This document shows, one piece after another, positions 9,201 to 18,600 of a stretch of DNA of 64,000 bases. Origin of the DNA: Limisphaerales bacterium (GTDB taxonomy: Bacteria; Verrucomicrobiota; Verrucomicrobiia; Limisphaerales; UBA1100); contig JACNJL010000036.1 of the NCBI GenBank assembly GCA_014382585.1, positions 1-64,000 on the forward strand. Direction: 5' to 3'. A program made the position numbers and the translations under genes. The notes beneath the pieces were generated by a model that was not told where the DNA came from, did not search any database, and saw only the letters and a program-made list of their open reading frames with translations. How positions within the stretch are numbered: position 1 is the first letter of the stretch; each line of letters begins with the position of its first letter.

Positions 9201-9758
9201 ATGAAACTAAACATCATCATCACCCTCGCCCTGATGCTGGGCGCATTCGATGCGTCCGCCCAACAACAATCGAAAAAAGAGGCCAAACTTTTGGCGCTGC
9301 TCGACAAATCGTTTGATAAGGAACAGACGCGCATTTTTAATGGACGCGACAAAAACAAAGACGGCGCAATGTCACTCGGCGAATTCAACAGCCTTTACGG
9401 CGAAGGTGGTGCCAAAAAGTGGTTGGCCATCTTCAAAAAGCACAGTGGCAAAGACAACGCTTTGAGCGTGACTGAATTTCAGGCCGTGCGACGCGACATT
9501 CATCTTGGCGGAGGTAATGGCGAACGCGGCCCCTCATTGGAGGCAAGGATTCGCGGCGACAAACGAGCGCGGTTGTTTAGCACATACGACAAAAGCAGCG
9601 ACGGTAAAGTGACCGAGGCCGAATGGGGCCGGATGTTCGAAGGCGGCGCCAATGCCGGACGGAAGGCACAATTCCGTGGAGGCGACAAAAACAGCGACGG
9701 CTCGTTGGATATGATCGAGTGGCTTGAAATGCTACTTTCCCCGCCAGGCCGTGAGTAA
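9201..9758 (+). CDS. Secreted EF-hand protein
   Basis: A 185-residue protein from the ATG at 9201, chosen because it gives a signal peptide (IIITLALMLGAFDASA). The frame is open upstream to 9003 but overlaps the VOC gene. Three EF-hand loops are readable: DKNKDGAMSLGE near residue 50, DKSSDGKVTEAE near 130 and DKNSDGSLDMIE near 155, each with Asp at positions 1 and 5 and Glu at 12. It probably binds calcium outside the cytoplasm. A strong terminator follows. A role in matrix or enzyme stabilisation is only a guess. Confidence 0.85.
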   Translation: MKLNIIITLALMLGAFDASAQQQSKKEAKLLALLDKSFDKEQTRIFNGRDKNKDGAMSLGEFNSLYGEGGAKKWLAIFKKHSGKDNALSVTEFQAVRRDIHLGGGNGERGPSLEARIRGDKRARLFSTYDKSSDGKVTEAEWGRMFEGGANAGRKAQFRGGDKNSDGSLDMIEWLEMLLSPPGRE

Positions 9759-9781
9759 TTAATCCTCGGAAAAATGTTCAC

Positions 9782-9814
9782 CGTCTCCCGGCGATGTCGG
9801 GAGACGTTTTTTTT
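9782..9814 (+). terminator. Rho-independent terminator
   Basis: A perfect 9-bp stem (CGTCTCCCG at 9782-9790 with CGGGAGACG at 9798-9806) and 7-base loop are followed by eight T residues. It lies 24 bases after the EF-hand gene and ends that operon. Confidence 0.92.
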
Positions 9815-9850
9815 GTCTTGGAGGCGGTGTCAAAAAATCATGATTCTTTT

Positions 9851-9882
9851 CTCTGTGCTCTCTGTGCCTCAGTGGTTAAAAT
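9851..9882. repeat. Single arm of the CTCTGTG intergenic repeat (family A)
   Basis: CTCTGTGCTCTCTGTGCCTC followed by AGTGGTTAAAAT matches the right arm of the family A palindrome found at five other places in the window. No matching left arm is visible here. It lies immediately upstream of the SGNH hydrolase start. Confidence 0.7.
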
Positions 9883-9888
9883 CCCCGC

Positions 9889-11058
9889 GTGAAAATCCTG
9901 ATATTCCTAGCAACACTGTGCGCGGTTTCCAGCCAAGCGGTTGCCGCAAATCGCAACATCATTTCGCGTGGCAACTTGACCAATTCACAGTTGCAGTTTG
10001 CGAGCGGCACGGGGCGCGTGGCCTTTATGGGGGGGTCAATCACACAGATGAACGGATATCGGCCGATGGTGATGGCTTGGCTGCAAAAGCGATTTCCGAA
10101 GACAAAGTTTGAATTTATCAATGCGGGAATTTCGTCGACGTGCTCTACGACAGGCGCGTTTCGGTTGCGATCGCAAGTGCTGGCGGAGGGGCGGGTGGAT
10201 TTATTTTTTATCGAGTTCGCCGTGAACGATGATCAGGACGCGGCCCACGCGCGGCGCGATTGCATCCGGGGATTGGAAGGCATCATCCGCCAAGCGCGAA
10301 AAGCGCAGCCGAATATGGACATCGTGGTCACACATTTTGTGAATCCCGGAATGCTCGCCCAACTGCGTGCCGGCAAAGTGCCGCTCGCCATTGCGGCGCA
10401 CGAGACGGTTCTGAAGCGGTACAACGTCTCCACGATTTTCCTCGCGCGCGAAGTGGCCGATCGCATTGACGCGGGCACGCTCACGTGGAAGGAATTCGGC
10501 GGAACGCATCCCAAGCCTCCGGGCAACGCGATTGCGGCCGCGATGATTGGGCAGCTTCTCGATTCTACGTGGGCCAAAAAATTAGACAAGAAACCTGTCG
10601 CTCACGTTCTGCCCGCGAAGCCGCTGGATGAGGGGAGTTATTTTGACGGCCATTTTCGTTCGCCTGCCGAATCTGCAAATGCGGCGTGGACGTGGCACGT
10701 GCCGGATTGGAAAAAGATTCCCGGCAGTTTTCGCAGCAACCCTTTTGGCGGGATGAAATTGCTGACGTCAACGGAGCCCGGAAAAGGGACCACGGTGAAA
10801 TTCAAAGGCCGTGCCCTCGGCGCGTATGTTTTAGCGGGGCCGGATGCGGGTGTGCTGGAAGTGAGCGTCGACGGCGGCGAATGGAAGCGCGTGGATTTAT
10901 ATCATCATCACAGCCGTGGTCTGCATTACCCGCGCACGGTGATGTTCGCCGCCGATTTAAATGCCGGCACCCACACGGCCAAGCTTCAATTGAGCTCCAA
11001 ATCCAACCCGCTTAGCAAAGGCACGGCGGCCCGGATTTTGCAGTTTGTTGTGAATTGA
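9889..11058 (+). CDS. Exported SGNH/GDSL-type hydrolase
   Basis: A 389-residue protein starting at GTG 9889, which gives a signal peptide (LIFLATLCAVSSQAVAA). Block I is FMGGSITQ with the candidate nucleophile Ser50; block III reads FIEFAVND with the conserved Asn; block V is GGTHPKPPGN carrying the catalytic His. These mark the SGNH esterase superfamily, whose members often remove acetyl groups from glycans. The C-terminal ~150 residues (from about 245) form an additional beta-rich domain. A carbohydrate-esterase role is inferred from the neighbourhood. An isolated right arm of the CTCTGTG repeat lies just upstream. Confidence 0.82.
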   Translation: MKILIFLATLCAVSSQAVAANRNIISRGNLTNSQLQFASGTGRVAFMGGSITQMNGYRPMVMAWLQKRFPKTKFEFINAGISSTCSTTGAFRLRSQVLAEGRVDLFFIEFAVNDDQDAAHARRDCIRGLEGIIRQARKAQPNMDIVVTHFVNPGMLAQLRAGKVPLAIAAHETVLKRYNVSTIFLAREVADRIDAGTLTWKEFGGTHPKPPGNAIAAAMIGQLLDSTWAKKLDKKPVAHVLPAKPLDEGSYFDGHFRSPAESANAAWTWHVPDWKKIPGSFRSNPFGGMKLLTSTEPGKGTTVKFKGRALGAYVLAGPDAGVLEVSVDGGEWKRVDLYHHHSRGLHYPRTVMFAADLNAGTHTAKLQLSSKSNPLSKGTAARILQFVVN

Positions 11059-11127
11059 CCACAAAGCACAGCGAACACAGAGAATTTTAAAAAGTATTTC
11101 ACTGTGTTCTCTGAGCCTCTATGGTGA
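11058..11127. repeat. Family A intergenic inverted repeat
   Basis: The left arm (ACCACAAAGCACAGCGAACA, continuing CAGAG) at 11058-11082 pairs imperfectly with the right arm CACTGTGTTCTCTGAGCCTC at 11100-11119, continuing to 11127. It fills the gap between the SGNH hydrolase and the dioxygenase. It may form an RNA hairpin in either direction. Confidence 0.75.
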
Positions 11128-11130
11128 AAA

Positions 11131-12159
11131 ATGAAAGCCACCATTTCAAATTCGATAATTGATCACCCTGGTCTCTGGCGGGGCGAGGAATTGTGGCGGC
11201 GGGATGACTGGGAGGTGCGGCTTTCGGACGATGAATTGCGGCAGCTTGAATCGGCCGCGGCCAACTGCGCCAACATAGAGGTGGAGGCGATCGGGCCGGA
11301 TGATTTTGTGCTCAGCGATTTGACTGGCCGATTGGAGGCGATGCAACGGCGGCTGGAGGACGGGGCGGGGTTTGCCTTTGTGCGTGGTCTGCCGGCGAAC
11401 TGGCTTGATGAAGGGCAGTTGCGGCGAATGTTCTGGGGCATTGCGTTGCACTTGGGCTCGGCGGTTTCGCAAAGCGCGGAGGGCGATCGCCTCTTCAGTG
11501 TGGCGGATGCAGGTTACGCGCCGGAGGACGCCCGCAGCCGCGGGCCGAACACCAGCCGCAAGCTCAGCTTCCACACGGATCGATGTGATGTAATTGGCTT
11601 TTGCTGCCACCGGCAGGCGAAGAGCGGCGGCGAAAATTACGTGGTGAATTCGATGGCGATTTACAACGCCATCCTCAAGCAACGGCCGGACTTGCTCGCC
11701 GTGTTGCGCGAGCCGTTTTATTACCTGCGCCACACTGTGGATGGCGGCAACGACCGGTCGTGGTGCCGGCAGCCGATCTTCTCTTTTTGCGAAGGGCACT
11801 TTGCGGCGAACCTGTTGAGGGTGTTGATCGATCGTGCCCATACGCATCCGGATTTGCCGGACCTCACGCCCGAACAAACCGAGGCGCTCGATCTTGTTGA
11901 GTCGCTGGCGAGCGATCCGGCATTACACGCCACCTTTCGGCAGGAACCCGGGGATATGGTGTTCCTGAACAACTGGGTGACGTTACACAAACGTTCGGCC
12001 TTCGAGGATTGGCCGGAGCCCGAGCGGCGTCGCCACATTCTGCGCATCTGGCTGAGCATGCCCAACAGCCGCCCGCTTGACCCGATGTTTGCCGACAACT
12101 ACGGTTCGGTAGAGGCCGGTGCCTTGCGTGGGGGTATGAAGGCAAAGATGGAGAATTGA
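11131..12159 (+). CDS. TauD/TfdA-family Fe(II)/2-oxoglutarate dioxygenase
   Basis: A 342-residue cytoplasmic protein without signal peptide. The facial-triad HxD is in LSFHTDRCD (His148, Asp150) and the distal His is probably in NNWVTLHKRS near residue 290, followed by an Arg in RRRHILRIWLSMP that would bind 2-oxoglutarate. This is the TauD/TfdA pattern, whose enzymes hydroxylate taurine, phenoxyacetates, gamma-butyrobetaine and other small acids. The substrate here is unknown; a sulfonate would fit a sulfur-rich setting but is speculation. The esterase gene begins four bases after the stop. Confidence 0.85.
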   Translation: MKATISNSIIDHPGLWRGEELWRRDDWEVRLSDDELRQLESAAANCANIEVEAIGPDDFVLSDLTGRLEAMQRRLEDGAGFAFVRGLPANWLDEGQLRRMFWGIALHLGSAVSQSAEGDRLFSVADAGYAPEDARSRGPNTSRKLSFHTDRCDVIGFCCHRQAKSGGENYVVNSMAIYNAILKQRPDLLAVLREPFYYLRHTVDGGNDRSWCRQPIFSFCEGHFAANLLRVLIDRAHTHPDLPDLTPEQTEALDLVESLASDPALHATFRQEPGDMVFLNNWVTLHKRSAFEDWPEPERRRHILRIWLSMPNSRPLDPMFADNYGSVEAGALRGGMKAKMEN

Positions 12160-12163
12160 TTTT

Positions 12164-13009
12164 ATGAAGCTACTTGCAACCGGATTAATGCTGATCTTGG
12201 CCGGCGTGTTGGCCGCGCAGGATGCGCCCAAGGAGGTGCGGCACGCCACCTTCAGGAGCCCTTCGATGGGAGTGGAGGTGGGTTACTGCATTTATCTGCC
12301 GACACAGTATGCGGCGAACAAAAAAAATCGGTTTCCGGTGGTCTACTATTTGCATGGGGGTAGGCCTGGTAGCGAGATCAAGAGCGTGAAACTGGTGTCT
12401 TGGATTCATGCCGCCATGAAAGCAGGCAAGGTGGCACCGGCACTTTATGTTTTTGTTAATGGAGGCCCGGTGAGTCACTACAATATGGGGAAGAAAGGCC
12501 AGATGGGCGAAGACGTCTTCATCAAGGAGCTCATCCCGCACGTGGACGCAACCTGCCGCACCATCCCGAGGCGCGAAGGACGGGGGGTGGAGGGCTTCTC
12601 GCAGGGTGGGCGCGGCACCGCTCGAATTATGTTTCGCCATCCGCACCTTTTTGTTTCAGCAGCACCCGGTGGGGGCGGTCATGCGACTGAGAAAAGGATC
12701 TCTGAGGAAGGAGGTCGCGAGAGTGACAAGCTTATCTTTGCCAAGGGTGACAATACGTGGGACTTGGCCCGGAAATATGCACGCAACCCCAAACCCAAAC
12801 TCAATATTTTGGTTCATGTGGGTAGCAAGGGATTTAATTACCAGAACAACCTCGAATGGATGGAACACCTGAAGCAACTCAAGATTCCCTTTGAGCATCT
12901 TATTATTCCCGATGCTCCGCATAGTGCCACAAAGATTTATGAGAAAAATGGACTGGAAATCATGCGTTTTCATGCCGCACATTTTAAAAAGGCACTCTCC
13001 AGCAAGTAG
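12164..13009 (+). CDS. Exported esterase (alpha/beta hydrolase, putative esterase family)
   Basis: A 281-residue protein with a signal peptide (LLATGLMLILAGVLAAQ). It has an oxyanion-type YYLHGGRPG segment and a nucleophile elbow GFSQGG with Ser146; a catalytic His is likely in PDAPHSATK near the C-terminus. These match the esterase D/feruloyl-esterase-like family (PF00756), which hydrolyses acyl esters on glycans or antibiotics. It is four bases downstream of the TauD-like gene. The substrate is not inferable; deacylation of polysaccharide is plausible given the neighbours. Confidence 0.82.
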   Translation: MKLLATGLMLILAGVLAAQDAPKEVRHATFRSPSMGVEVGYCIYLPTQYAANKKNRFPVVYYLHGGRPGSEIKSVKLVSWIHAAMKAGKVAPALYVFVNGGPVSHYNMGKKGQMGEDVFIKELIPHVDATCRTIPRREGRGVEGFSQGGRGTARIMFRHPHLFVSAAPGGGGHATEKRISEEGGRESDKLIFAKGDNTWDLARKYARNPKPKLNILVHVGSKGFNYQNNLEWMEHLKQLKIPFEHLIIPDAPHSATKIYEKNGLEIMRFHAAHFKKALSSK

Positions 13010-13138
13010 TCCGCTCATCTCTTCTCCCCCCAACAGCATTTACACCCGTGTTGGTGAGGCGTAGGGTGGCGGTGGTGGGGTTTGACTTCGATCTTCAAGC
13101 GAAGGAAAGGCCAACAAACGTTGAGTGACTGAATAATT

Positions 13139-14479
13139 ATGATGCAATGGAGTTTAATACTAGCAGGATGTCTGGCGTTGCTGTTGCCCGCAGCGGAACG
13201 GCCGAATGTCGTGCTCATCTTCACTGATGACCAGGGGATGAATGATGTGGGGGCGTATGGCAGTGAGATCGCCACGCCGCATATCGATTCACTGGCGCGG
13301 GATGGGGTGAAGTTTTCGCAGTGGTATGTGGCGTCCTCGATTTGCACACCGTCGCGGTTTGGGTTGTTGACGGGACAGTTTCCCACGCGGTCGCGTGACG
13401 GGCTGTTAAGTGCGCTGATGTTTCTCGGGGATAAAAAACGGGGGATTCAAAAAGGCGAGGTGACGTTTCCGACGTTGTTGCGCAAGGGAGGCTATCATAC
13501 GGCGCTGATTGGCAAGTGGCATCTCGGCCACGGCGCGAATGCGTTTCTGCCCACGCGGCATGGGTTCGCGGAATTCATTGGGCACACGGGCGGGTGCATT
13601 GATTTTTACACCATGCGGTACGGCATTCAGCGGGACTGGTATCACGGCGAGAAACACGTGGACGAATACGGCTACGCGACGGAATTAATCACCGATGAGG
13701 CGGTGGCGTTTTTGAAGCGGCAGAATAAGGGCCAGCCGTTTTTCCTGCACCTCGCTTATAACGCGCCGCACTTCGGCAAGGGCTGGGATCCGACGAAGAA
13801 ACTGGCGGTGAATATCATGCAGCCGCACCCGAAGGATTTGTCTCGCGTCGGGCACATCACCGATCCCATCCGGCGGGCGTTCGCGGCGAAGGTGGTGAAT
13901 TTGGACGACGGCATCGGCCGCGTGTTGGCGGCGCTGAAAGCCAACGGGCAGGAGCGTGACACGCTGGTGATTTTCATGACCGACCACGGTGGTGATTATG
14001 AATTCGGCGGGAGCAACAAGCCCTTCCGCGGCGAGAAGGCGACGCTCTTCGAGGGCGGCATTCGCGTGCCCTGCCTGATGCGTTGGCCGGGAAAAATCAA
14101 GGCCGGCAGCATGAGTGATGCGGTGTTGAGCGCGCTGGATTTGTTCCCGACGCTCTGCGCGCTTGGGAAAGTAAATCTCGGTGACCGGCCGGTGGATGGC
14201 CGAAATATCACCGGTATTTTATCGGGCGTGCAGAAGACTTTGCCCGCTCGCGAGCTCCTCTGGCACACCGGCTCCCACGCCGAGTTGAAGCGCGGCGAGT
14301 GGACGGCATTGCGACAGGGGGACTGGAAATTTTTGGAGACGGCGGAGGGGGAACAGTTTCTCTTCAATCTCGCGCAGGATCCGCATGAGAAGGCGAATCT
14401 CAAGGCGCAGCATCCGAAGCTCTTCAACGATTTGCGTAAGCGGAGAGATGCGTTGTTGAAGGAGTGCTTGCCGAAATAA
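13139..14479 (+). CDS. Exported Cys-type sulfatase
   Basis: A 446-residue sulfatase with short signal peptide (LILAGCLALLLPAA), metal ligands in LIFTDDQGM, and the formylglycine motif CTPSR with Cys69 followed by GLLTGQF. GKWHLGHG and FMTDHGGDYEFGG complete the catalytic core. The C-terminal subdomain carries WKFLETAEGEQFLFNLA. It is monocistronic as far as can be seen, and its stop directly abuts the stop of the convergent aldolase gene with no spacer, so no terminator is visible between them. Confidence 0.93.
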   Translation: MMQWSLILAGCLALLLPAAERPNVVLIFTDDQGMNDVGAYGSEIATPHIDSLARDGVKFSQWYVASSICTPSRFGLLTGQFPTRSRDGLLSALMFLGDKKRGIQKGEVTFPTLLRKGGYHTALIGKWHLGHGANAFLPTRHGFAEFIGHTGGCIDFYTMRYGIQRDWYHGEKHVDEYGYATELITDEAVAFLKRQNKGQPFFLHLAYNAPHFGKGWDPTKKLAVNIMQPHPKDLSRVGHITDPIRRAFAAKVVNLDDGIGRVLAALKANGQERDTLVIFMTDHGGDYEFGGSNKPFRGEKATLFEGGIRVPCLMRWPGKIKAGSMSDAVLSALDLFPTLCALGKVNLGDRPVDGRNITGILSGVQKTLPARELLWHTGSHAELKRGEWTALRQGDWKFLETAEGEQFLFNLAQDPHEKANLKAQHPKLFNDLRKRRDALLKECLPK

Positions 14480-15514
14480 TTATACTGTCCCGGCGATGGA
14501 TTTGCCGGTGCTCTCAAGATCGTCACAGGCTTCCACAAGGCGAGCGGCCATCGCTTCCTCGCCCTTCTTCAGGTAGGAGCGCGGGTCATAAACCTTTTTG
14601 CTGCCGACTTCTCCGTCGATTTTCAGCACGCCTTCGTAATTCGTCATCACGTGGTCGGCAATGGGGCGGGTGAAACTGTATTGCGTGTCGGTGTCGATGT
14701 TCATTTTGATGACACCGTATTCGAGGGTCTCTTTAATTTGATGTTTCTCGGAGCCGCTGCCGCCGTGGAAAACCAAATCGAACTTCGCGGTCTCGCCGTG
14801 TTTACCGATGACGGCGTCCTGCCCTTGCTTGAGAATCTCGGGGCTGAGCTTCACCGCGCCGGGTTTGTACGCGCCGTGCACATTACCGAAGGTGGCGGCG
14901 AACATGTACCGGCCAAGGCCGTTGAGGCTTTCGTACACGGTGAGCATATCCTCGGGCGTGGTGTAAAGTTTTTCGGCGGGCGTGTCGTCGCTGCCGGCGG
15001 AGCCATCTTCTTCGCCGCCGACGACGCCGGCTTCGACTTCGAGAATGATCTCATTGGCGGCGCACAGCTCGAGGTATTCCTTCGAGATCGCCATATTTTC
15101 TTCTAATGGCAAAATCGAGGCATCGAGCATATGGCTTTGGAAAAGATTTCCATTTCCGGCAGCGCGGCGCTTGGCGGTTTCGGCGATGAGCGGTTTGAGA
15201 AAATCAGCGGCTACTTCCGGTTGGCAATGATCGGTGTGCAGACCGATGAGCACGTCATATTTTTCCGCGAGCCGATGGGCTGCCTCGGCGAGGACGATGC
15301 AGCCAAAGGTGGCGTCCTTCACATTGAGGCCCGAAGCGAACTGGCCGCCGCCGGTGGAGAACTGAATGATGCCATCGGATTTCGCGTCGGCAAAGGCCTT
15401 GAGCGCGGCGTTGATGGTGGTGATGGAGGTGACGTTAACGGCGGGATAAGCGTAGTCGCCCGCTTGGGCGGCATCGAGCATCGCAGCGTATTGCGTGGGT
15501 GTGGCAATGGGCAT
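14480..15514 (-). CDS. fbaA: Class II fructose-bisphosphate aldolase
   Basis: A 344-residue cytoplasmic enzyme of the class IIa (E. coli FbaA-like) type. Zinc-ligand motifs are readable: LIGLHTDHCQPE, a Glu-rich LEVEAGVVGGEEDG segment, FGNVHGAYKPG and LVFHGGSGSE. NIDTDTQYSFT near the C-terminus binds substrate. It catalyses reversible cleavage of fructose 1,6-bisphosphate to glyceraldehyde-3-phosphate and DHAP in glycolysis and gluconeogenesis. Length matches the family. The gene is single and converges with a sulfatase gene, with no intergenic bases. Confidence 0.93.
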   Translation of the reverse strand: MPIATPTQYAAMLDAAQAGDYAYPAVNVTSITTINAALKAFADAKSDGIIQFSTGGGQFASGLNVKDATFGCIVLAEAAHRLAEKYDVLIGLHTDHCQPEVAADFLKPLIAETAKRRAAGNGNLFQSHMLDASILPLEENMAISKEYLELCAANEIILEVEAGVVGGEEDGSAGSDDTPAEKLYTTPEDMLTVYESLNGLGRYMFAATFGNVHGAYKPGAVKLSPEILKQGQDAVIGKHGETAKFDLVFHGGSGSEKHQIKETLEYGVIKMNIDTDTQYSFTRPIADHVMTNYEGVLKIDGEVGSKKVYDPRSYLKKGEEAMAARLVEACDDLESTGKSIAGTV

Positions 15515-15602
15515 AATGGGTTCCGCGCCATTCGAGGGCGGAAAGCGCCGGAAAGTAGGGGGTTAGCGGAGAAAAGGGAATCAAAAAATCCGCGGTCAAT
15601 TT

Positions 15603-18600
15603 TTAGAACGGTGGATATTCGCTAGGGAACCGCACGAGCAGGGACTTTTTCTCGTGGGCTTGCCATTCAGTCCAGCCGATTTTACCGAGGAGTTCGGCAC
15701 GTTTTTCGTAATGAGCCCGGGATTCGGGGGATTTGGAAATCTTGGCGGCGAGAATTTTTACGGCGTTTCCGAGGCGTTCGTGGAGCAGTTCGCTTTCGAG
15801 CAAGAGCTCCGCATTGGCGGCATCGGTGGCGGGGCTCCAGCGGATGAGTTTTTTCCAAGCGGCTTCAAATGCGGCGATGGTTTTCTTGTCGGCTTTGGCT
15901 TGGGCGAGTCTCACCCGGGCTTGGGCGCGGAGGGCGGTGATGAGCGCTGCTTTGTGAGCATCCCATTTCTTCTTCAAAGCATCTTTGTCGGCAGCAGTTT
16001 CATCGGCGGGGGTGCCGAGATATTGCTGGAGTCCGTCAAGGTCGAGAAGTTTGAGGACGGCATCGGTGGCCTTCAGGATCGCATCGGCGTCCTTGACGGG
16101 GTCAAGCGGTTTGAGTTTGGCCAGTGCGAGTTCGAGATTTTTTTCTGCGAGCTTTTCTTCGTCGGTGAGTTTTTTGGGTTCCGGTTTTTTGGCGGGCACG
16201 ACTTTGGGTTGGGTGGAGGGGAACGAATTGCGCGCGGCGGGCACGATGTATTGCACGGGGAAACCACCCGGCTTTTGGCCGACACCGTTGAGGCCGTCGG
16301 TGTTGCCGCCGTACTGAATTTCGCCGCGCAATATGTCGCCGGGCTTTACACCGGAAGACAGTTGCGCGTGTTTTGGGATGGCGAAGTGAAGACGAATTGA
16401 ATCGCCGCGCCGGAGTGTGCGTGCGGCAAAGCGCGCCGTGCCGCGGATCGCTCCTTCGGCGTGTTCGTGGAAGGCCAGTGAAACGGCGCGCGAGGCGGGT
16501 TGATCGAGCATCAAAAGCGAATGTTGAAAACGCTCGAGTAATTTTTTGTCCGGATGACGCACGTGATAGCGCAGCACGTGTTTGCCTTTGGCGAGGCTCA
16601 CAGGATCATTGTGTGAGCCGCTGCCGAGGCGGCGCTTTTGTGCATCGAATAACTGCCATACGCCGGACTCAAAAAAATAATCCGAGCCATCATTGTAATC
16701 CACCGTGAGCACGGGCGTCACTCGCGCAGGATTGGCTTGGTCGAAGTTGTATGTGATCATCATTTCGTGGATTTGCTCCTCGTCATCCAAGCGATCGCGC
16801 ACGGGATCCAGCGGCCGGATTACCGCATTCGTCGGACGCACCGAGCGGCGCCACGTTTTGAATGAGCCCGAAGGTGAGACTCGTTCATCGCGCAGCGGTG
16901 CGGTGACCACCACGCTGTCGGTCAAATCATTTCCATCCATCGAAACCACTTCGCTGGCGGGAACGAGCCCGTGAAATTGCAGCGTGAATTCCGCTTCCGC
17001 CTCGCCGAGGCTGGACCAATATTGCGCGAGGCAAAGTTCCAACGTACGGCCGCCGGTAACGGCGAAACTCTCCACGCGCTCTGCACCTTCGCGCAGTGTG
17101 ATGTAGCGTTCCGCTTCGCCAGCGCGGAAAGACAACCCCGGCAACAACTGCACCGCGTGCATTGTGATCCGCTGATCCGTGCCGGCCCTGATCGTGCGCA
17201 CGTGGAGATCGGCCCACGTGGCCCCCGTCGGCACAGCGAGAAACCGGCGCGTGGTATCGCCGCCTTTGAACGTAAGCGTTGCTTTCCATTTTGCGCCCTC
17301 AACTTGTTCAGGAATGATGACCGTGACCGGCACGCGCACGAGCGCGCCGCCTTGGGGCGCATCGGCGTCGGTACCCACCACTTCGGTATAATGCACGCCG
17401 GGCGCGAGGCCGGTGGGGTCGACTTCTACCGTGATCCGTTCGGAATCATTGGCGAGCAGGATTTGGCTGGCGTGTTCCACCCAGTCGGCTTCGCAATGGA
17501 GCAGTAAACGTTTTTCAAAATTGATTTTCTCCGTGGGCTTTGTGTCCCGATGAAACACCGGTTTTAATGTTACTGAAACAGAATGAACACGTTTCACCTC
17601 AAAAGGCTCGCGCAAATAAATTCCACGGGCATTGCCGCGTGACCGAATGCTGACGTCAAATTTGAAATCACTGTCCGTCACGGCCGGATTATTTTTCAGC
17701 CAATCATACGCCTTGTGAATTTGGATCATTCCGCGCCCTTGTTCGTGCGGCGACAAACCGCCAATCGGCTTGGCCGTGTTTTCCAGCGCGCGGCGCACGC
17801 GATGGGGCGTGCAATTGGCTTTTTCAGATTTCAGCGCGGAGAGCAGCAGCGCGATGTTGCCGCAGGCATTGGGGGAGGACATCGAGGTGCCGTTCATTTG
17901 CGTATTGCGGCGCAGCAACCAATTGGGCACGGGGGCGATGGCACCGCCGGGCGCGGTGAGATCTACGCCGAGGTCGCCATCGAGCGCGGGCCCGCGCGAG
18001 CTCCAGGTGTATTGCATATCTTTGCGTGTGGCGCGCATGCCGTATTGGTCGAGCATCATTTGTGGGGTGACACTCGCCCCAATGCCGAGCAGCGCGCTGG
18101 TGGTGCCGCCGGGGGAACCGACGGTGGACAACGCCGGGCCGTTGTTGCCCGCGCTGGCGCAAAAGATGACGCCGTGGCGGTTTACGATGTTCGCGTATTC
18201 GGTGTAAATGCGGCCGACATTCGGGCGCGATGACGGGCCACCGTAGCTCATATTGATAAGGTCACATTTGTTTTGCAACACGGAAATGATCCCGCGCATT
18301 TGGCCGGTAGCGGTGGAGCTGGAGCCAAGACGGGTGTCGCCGATTTTCACAGAAACAATCTGCGCGCCGGGCGCGAGGCCGTTGAGCTCGGGTTGCTTGG
18401 GAAAATGCGCCGCCACAATGCCGGCCACGTGGGTGCCGTGCGCGCCGCAATCGACCACGATCGAAAGTAAATCGCCATCGCGATAAATGTTGGTGGCAAA
18501 ATTCATCTGCGCCTCGCCGCCGAAGGTGCCGTAATCGCGGTTCACGCGGAAATTGGTCATTTGTTTTTCGTTGGAGAAATCGCCGTCCTCATCAGTGTCC

